Both the position numbers and the translations under genes were made by a program. DNA of 45,395 nucleotides from contig CADBAP010000007.1 of assembly GCA_902792685.1 (NCBI GenBank), positions 1-45,395 of the forward strand, read 5' to 3'. Below, one piece after another: positions 42,785-45,395 of the stretch. Every line of letters starts with the position of its first letter. Position 1 is the first letter of the stretch. This stretch comes from an uncultured Prevotellaceae bacterium. Its GTDB lineage: Bacteria > Bacteroidota > Bacteroidia > Bacteroidales > Bacteroidaceae. The notes under the pieces are model-generated. The model had not been told where the DNA came from. It did no database searches and saw nothing but the letters and a program-made list of their open reading frames with translations.

Positions 42785-44353
42785 TTATTTTACCAAGTTC
42801 TCCAGGTTCTTCTTCGCATCCTCGTTGCCGTTGGCTGCTGCACGGCGGAAGCGGTCGATGGCTTCTTCCTTCTGTCCGCAGAACCAGAGGGCTACACCCA
42901 AGGCGTTCTGGGCACGTTCGTCGTCGCGTACCTGTTGCAACAGGCGCAGTGCCTCGTGGTGACAGTCGGTACAGTCGGCTGTGAGCAGTTCGTTGGCTTC
43001 GTTGATGATCTTCGCATTGTTGTCTGGCACATAGTCGTAATAGATACGGACATAGCCTGAATTGCGCTGGTCGCTGAGGATGTTGTCGGTGATGTATTTC
43101 CACGTGCGGCCGCCGTTCAACTGGCGCAACTTCTTCTCGCGTACCTTAACATTAGACTCGTTGTCGATGATGCTGAGGGCTTGCTGCAGCTCCTTCGCGT
43201 GTTGTGAGTCATTGGCAACATACTCTGTGAGCTGGTCGCGGAATTCTGACCAGGCCTCGCCGCCGCCAACGGTGTCGAACAGGTCATCGGGCACAGCCAC
43301 CTGCTGCTGCAGATAGCGCTGCAGGGCCATAGCACGGTTTGTGGCGAGTGTCTCGTTGAAGTCGGGATTGCCTTCGATGGATGCCAGACCTACAATCTGT
43401 ATCTTCTTCACGCTGCTGGTGTTGTCGGCCATCACCTGACGGGTGATATCGACGATGCGATCCAGTGTAACCTGGTTGTTGCGGAAGTCGCCTCTCAGCT
43501 CATGCTTGGCCTTGGGGAAGTGCACGAACAGGGCATTCTTGTCCTTGCGGAGAATCTGCGTACGGTCGTAGGGCTTGTATTCAGAGATGGGAGCCAGCAC
43601 AGGGTTGTCTTTCTGCAGCTGTCCTGCACGACCTGTGTTCTCTGGCACGTTTCTGACAATGGGGTCGAAAATGGTGTCGGGTGTCGTAGGCGGATGGTTG
43701 ATATACGGCGGATCCACGATGATGGCTCTGGGCACCCTCTTCGGACGGCCAGGGATATTATATACAATGTTGATACCGGCCTGCGGCATCGCAAACCACT
43801 TGTGGTCGCGTCCGATCTTCTCGCCACAATGTCCGCATTCGTAGCGGTTGTACCAGGTATAGCCCACAGCAACGCCGATGAACGGCTCAATGTTCCAGAA
43901 TCTGCCCAATGGCCATGAGTAGCCGTAGAAGACGCCCAGCGCGATGAGGTCACCCTGGCGGCGCTCGTTGCGTACACTCTTATACATGCCGAAGGGGAAC
44001 TTGATGTCGGCGATGTTGTAATGGCTATAGATGATGTTTGCGCCAAAGAAATGGTGCACGTTCACTGAGTCGGTCCAATAGCGCACGCTTGGCGATACCA
44101 GCAAGTGCTTCCATTTGCGCGTCTTGGTCTCATCGGTGGGCCAGGGACGGTATCCGGCCGTCAGTCCCATCGACCATTTGTCCGACAGTCGCAAACCTAC
44201 ACGCAGGTTGGGGGTGAGGGCAACATCATACAGCAGGTTGTTGCTGATGGTGACCTGTTGAGCTGATGCGTGAGTCGCTATCGCACAGAACAAGATGGTT
44301 AGGAAAAATATCCTAAGCGATTTCTTTGTTATTTGTTTCGTCATCCTTCTCAT
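42785..44353 (-). CDS. DUF3575 / OmpA-like outer-membrane protein, first gene of the fimbrial operon
   Basis: This 522-aa protein has a signal peptide (about 1-31, ending A-S-A-Q) and a beta-barrel-like N-domain (about 35-210) with N-N-L-L-Y-D-V-A-L-T-P-N and Y-R-P-W-P, the DUF3575 pattern. Residues about 280-390 form an OmpA-like region (V-H-F-P-K...I-Q-I-V-G-L-A-S-I-E-G-N-P-D-F-N and L-A-T-N-R-A-M-A-L). The C-terminus (about 470-522) is a TPR/Sel1-like helical pair. DUF3575 proteins commonly precede Mfa-type fimbrial genes in Bacteroidales. The start at 44353 or 44344 (M-T-K-Q-I-T) cannot be settled. A -7 box lies 87 nt upstream. Confidence 0.88.
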   Translation of the reverse strand: MRRMTKQITKKSLRIFFLTILFCAIATHASAQQVTISNNLLYDVALTPNLRVGLRLSDKWSMGLTAGYRPWPTDETKTRKWKHLLVSPSVRYWTDSVNVHHFFGANIIYSHYNIADIKFPFGMYKSVRNERRQGDLIALGVFYGYSWPLGRFWNIEPFIGVAVGYTWYNRYECGHCGEKIGRDHKWFAMPQAGINIVYNIPGRPKRVPRAIIVDPPYINHPPTTPDTIFDPIVRNVPENTGRAGQLQKDNPVLAPISEYKPYDRTQILRKDKNALFVHFPKAKHELRGDFRNNQVTLDRIVDITRQVMADNTSSVKKIQIVGLASIEGNPDFNETLATNRAMALQRYLQQQVAVPDDLFDTVGGGEAWSEFRDQLTEYVANDSQHAKELQQALSIIDNESNVKVREKKLRQLNGGRTWKYITDNILSDQRNSGYVRIYYDYVPDNNAKIINEANELLTADCTDCHHEALRLLQQVRDDERAQNALGVALWFCGQKEEAIDRFRRAAANGNEDAKKNLENLVK

Positions 44354-44439
44354 TGTCAGTTCCTTTCAAGTTTTATGTTCGAATCTAACGTGGAGCAATT
44401 TTTCCACTTTCTTTTTGTTGAATGAGTCGATAATTTATG

Positions 44440-44447
44440 CAAAGATA
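44440..44447 (-). promoter_or_regulatory. -7 box (TATCTTTG) for the fimbrial operon
   Basis: Minus-strand TATCTTTG matches TAnnTTTG and is 87 nt before the DUF3575 ATG in an AT-rich stretch. No perfect TTTG -33 element was found at the expected spacing. Upstream lie a palindrome (44492-44508) and a G9 tract on this strand. Confidence 0.6.
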
Positions 44448-44491
44448 TAAAAAATTACTTAAACTGCTTATATATACGCGTGCGATGTTTA

Positions 44492-44515
44492 GGTATTTTA
44501 ACAATACCCCCCCCC
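44492..44515. promoter_or_regulatory. GGTATT-N5-AATACC palindrome running into a C9 tract
   Basis: GGTATTTTAACAATACC is a 6-bp-arm inverted repeat; its last two C's begin a run of nine C's (44507-44515). It is centred between a leftward -7 box (44440-44447) and a rightward promoter (44546-44576), so it could be an operator or a length-variable spacer. Confidence 0.45.
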
Positions 44516-44545
44516 GATTTAGGAACTTTTAATACCAGTTAACAG

Positions 44546-44576
44546 TTTGAGGAGTGGTGAATTAATGTTAACTTTG
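44546..44576 (+). promoter_or_regulatory. Complete Bacteroidetes promoter, rightward (TTTG-N19-TAACTTTG)
   Basis: TTTG at 44546-44549 and TAACTTTG at 44569-44576 are separated by 19 nt, the consensus spacing. Two GTTAAC palindromes (44538-44543 and 44567-44572) overlap its edges. No protein gene follows on the plus strand; a hairpin with T-run does. Confidence 0.65.
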
Positions 44577-44582
44577 CGTCAA

Positions 44583-44640
44583 GTCAGCGTGTCTTATATT
44601 CATGACGGGCGTCTAAGAATTTCGCAACACGCTTTTTCCC
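44583..44640 (+). ncRNA. Candidate short RNA: promoter-proximal hairpin with T-run
   Basis: About 10 nt after the rightward promoter, AGCGTGT (44586-44592) pairs with ACACGCT (44627-44633) around an inner GACG-GG-CGTC hairpin (44604-44613), followed by TTTTT (44633-44637). Expected product is about 50-55 nt. This could be a small RNA or an attenuator. Not matched to a known family. Confidence 0.3.
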
Positions 44641-44682
44641 AGGGAATATGATGATGACTGCGCACCATAGCACCAGCGCAGC

Positions 44683-44868
44683 CACGCAGCCACGCTGTCC
44701 CATTTACTTTTTCAAAATGTAATGAACACCGCTTCTTGAAAGTTATAAATTATAAGTATATATTTTATATTATATATTATAATATTTATATTATAATATA
44801 TAATATAGATAATGAGACTCGCCATACTGCAAAACTAAAATCGCAAGATGGGACTGCGTGGCTGCGTG
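44683..44868. repeat. 21-bp inverted repeat flanking an AT-rich palindrome
   Basis: Left arm 44683-44703 and right arm 44848-44868 are reverse complements at 20 of 21 positions (core CACGCAGCCACGC). Between them is a nearly pure A/T stretch (44745-44812) with internal palindromes such as TATTATAATATTTATATT. It can form a large cruciform. Confidence 0.85.
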
Positions 44869-45133
44869 GCAGTGTGGCGGCGACAAGTGTAGCCCACTAA
44901 AGATTTTTCGATTGATTTTTTCTTACATTTTTACGGTACGTCAGAAGGTTGTAACAGGTGCCTTATCTCATGTTTTTACAGCCTGTTTTTTGCTGTTTTC
45001 TTTTGCAATTAGTATGTAAATAAGCGGAAAATAAGCGGCGACTTCGAATTTTGTAAAGTGCTTACTATTAATGTTTTATACATTTGATGCACACCAAAAA
45101 CACAAGGTCTTTTCAGGGTTTTACCTCATTTGC
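44869..45133. other. Non-coding stretch, no gene recognised
   Basis: AT-rich sequence with a direct repeat TAAGCGG (45022-45028 and 45033-45039 region) and T-runs. Neither strand holds a convincing gene. Confidence 0.6.
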
Positions 45134-45164
45134 TTTAGACATTGAAAACTTTGTTGTACCTTTG
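45134..45164 (+). promoter_or_regulatory. Rightward promoter (TTTA-N19-TACCTTTG) at the window edge
   Basis: TACCTTTG at 45157-45164 is a perfect -7 box; TTTA at 45134-45137 is a near -33 box with 19-nt spacing. It drives a transcript into the palindrome array and beyond the window. Confidence 0.6.
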
Positions 45165-45194
45165 CATTGTGAGAGATGATAGCAATCGCAGTTC

Positions 45195-45266
45195 AAAAGG
45201 TGCCCTTTCGCATTCCAAAAGCATAACTTTTAGCGCGCAAAAGCATAGCTTTCGAAACGCAAAACG
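45195..45266. repeat. Second 22-bp-period array of AAAAG-N5-CTTTT palindromes
   Basis: Units start at 45195 (AAAAGGTGCCCTTTC), 45217 (AAAAGCATAACTTTT), 45239 (AAAAGCATAGCTTTC) and 45261 (AAAACG, partial), each exactly 22 nt apart with unlike 7-nt spacers. It begins about 30 nt after a -7 box, so it is probably a 5' leader. Confidence 0.85.
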
Positions 45267-45325
45267 ATACACCTAAAAATGAATGCTGAAAAAACTTGAC
45301 AGGCTAAGAGGTGTGGGCTAGGGCT

Positions 45326-45395
45326 TTCTAGGCGGTTCTAGGCGGTTCTAGGCGGTTCTAGGAAGTTCTAGGCGGTTCGAGGAAGTTCTAGGCGG
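45326..45395. repeat. TTCTAGGCGG tandem repeat at the window edge
   Basis: About seven copies of a 10-bp unit (TTCTAGGCGG, with TTCTAGGAAG and TTCGAGGAAG variants) run to the edge and are probably cut there. Confidence 0.9.

Noticed and set aside
44648-44722. 24-codon plus-strand ORF starting with three Met codons
   Set aside because: It is mostly translation of the GC-rich inverted-repeat arm, with no ribosome-binding site or homology.
45266-45300. Short ATG-AAT-GCT-GAA leader frame after the second palindrome array
   Set aside because: It ends after six codons and nothing supports translation.

Overview
The window looks like chromosomal DNA of a Bacteroidales bacterium, most likely Prevotellaceae. 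The evidence is Bacteroidetes-type -7 boxes (TAnnTTTG), A-rich translation starts, Mfa/FimA-type fimbrial lipoproteins, a DUF3575-OmpA protein, a C-terminal tail resembling a type IX secretion (T9SS) signal, a BT_3928-type MauE/DoxX protein beside tpiA, and many GC-rich palindromic repeats. Every gene I can support is on the minus strand. No tRNA, rRNA, CRISPR array or insertion sequence was recognised.

Region 1 (1-2.75 kb), in transcription order: a 5'-truncated cyclophilin-like gene, an iron-sulfur-type flavoprotein, a left-handed beta-helix acetyltransferase and an alpha/beta-hydrolase lipoprotein cut by the window edge. The spacing is tight, with a -7 box at about 2721-2728. A broken acyltransferase-3 fragment lies at 2.9-3.1 kb.

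Region 2 (3.1-13.95 kb) is a housekeeping-type run read from 13944 down to 3138: DUF1599 protein, MauE/DoxX-thioredoxin-like protein, tpiA, SPOR protein, folE, a lipoprotein, exodeoxyribonuclease III, an SGNH protein plus MBOAT O-acyltransferase pair, a CE2-type acetyl esterase and the dipeptidase PepD. Most spacers carry their own short tandem repeat or GC-rich palindrome.

Region 3 (13.95-14.46 kb) is non-coding, with a 22-bp-period array of AAAAG-N5-CTTTT palindromes and a hairpin terminator candidate.

Region 4 (14.46-44.35 kb) is the centrepiece: an apparent 30-kb fimbrial operon. It encodes, in order, a DUF3575/OmpA-like protein, an Mfa1-like fimbrillin (736 aa), an Mfa2/FimB-type anchor (335 aa), a second Mfa1-like fimbrillin (566 aa), two more fimbrial lipoproteins (405 and 362 aa), and then two giant secreted proteins (4007 and 2829 aa) built from dozens of [VI][YF]GGG repeats. 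The 4007-aa protein ends in a T9SS-like tail. By position the giants match the T9SS-exported tip adhesin Mfa5 of the Porphyromonas mfa locus. I infer a fimbria carrying, or co-expressed with, giant beta-solenoid adhesins.

Region 5 (44.35-45.4 kb) is a regulatory or non-coding kilobase. It has divergent promoters around a C9 tract and a palindrome, a possible short RNA, a 21-bp inverted repeat around an AT-rich palindrome, a second 22-bp-period palindrome array behind a rightward promoter, and a 10-bp tandem repeat running off the edge.
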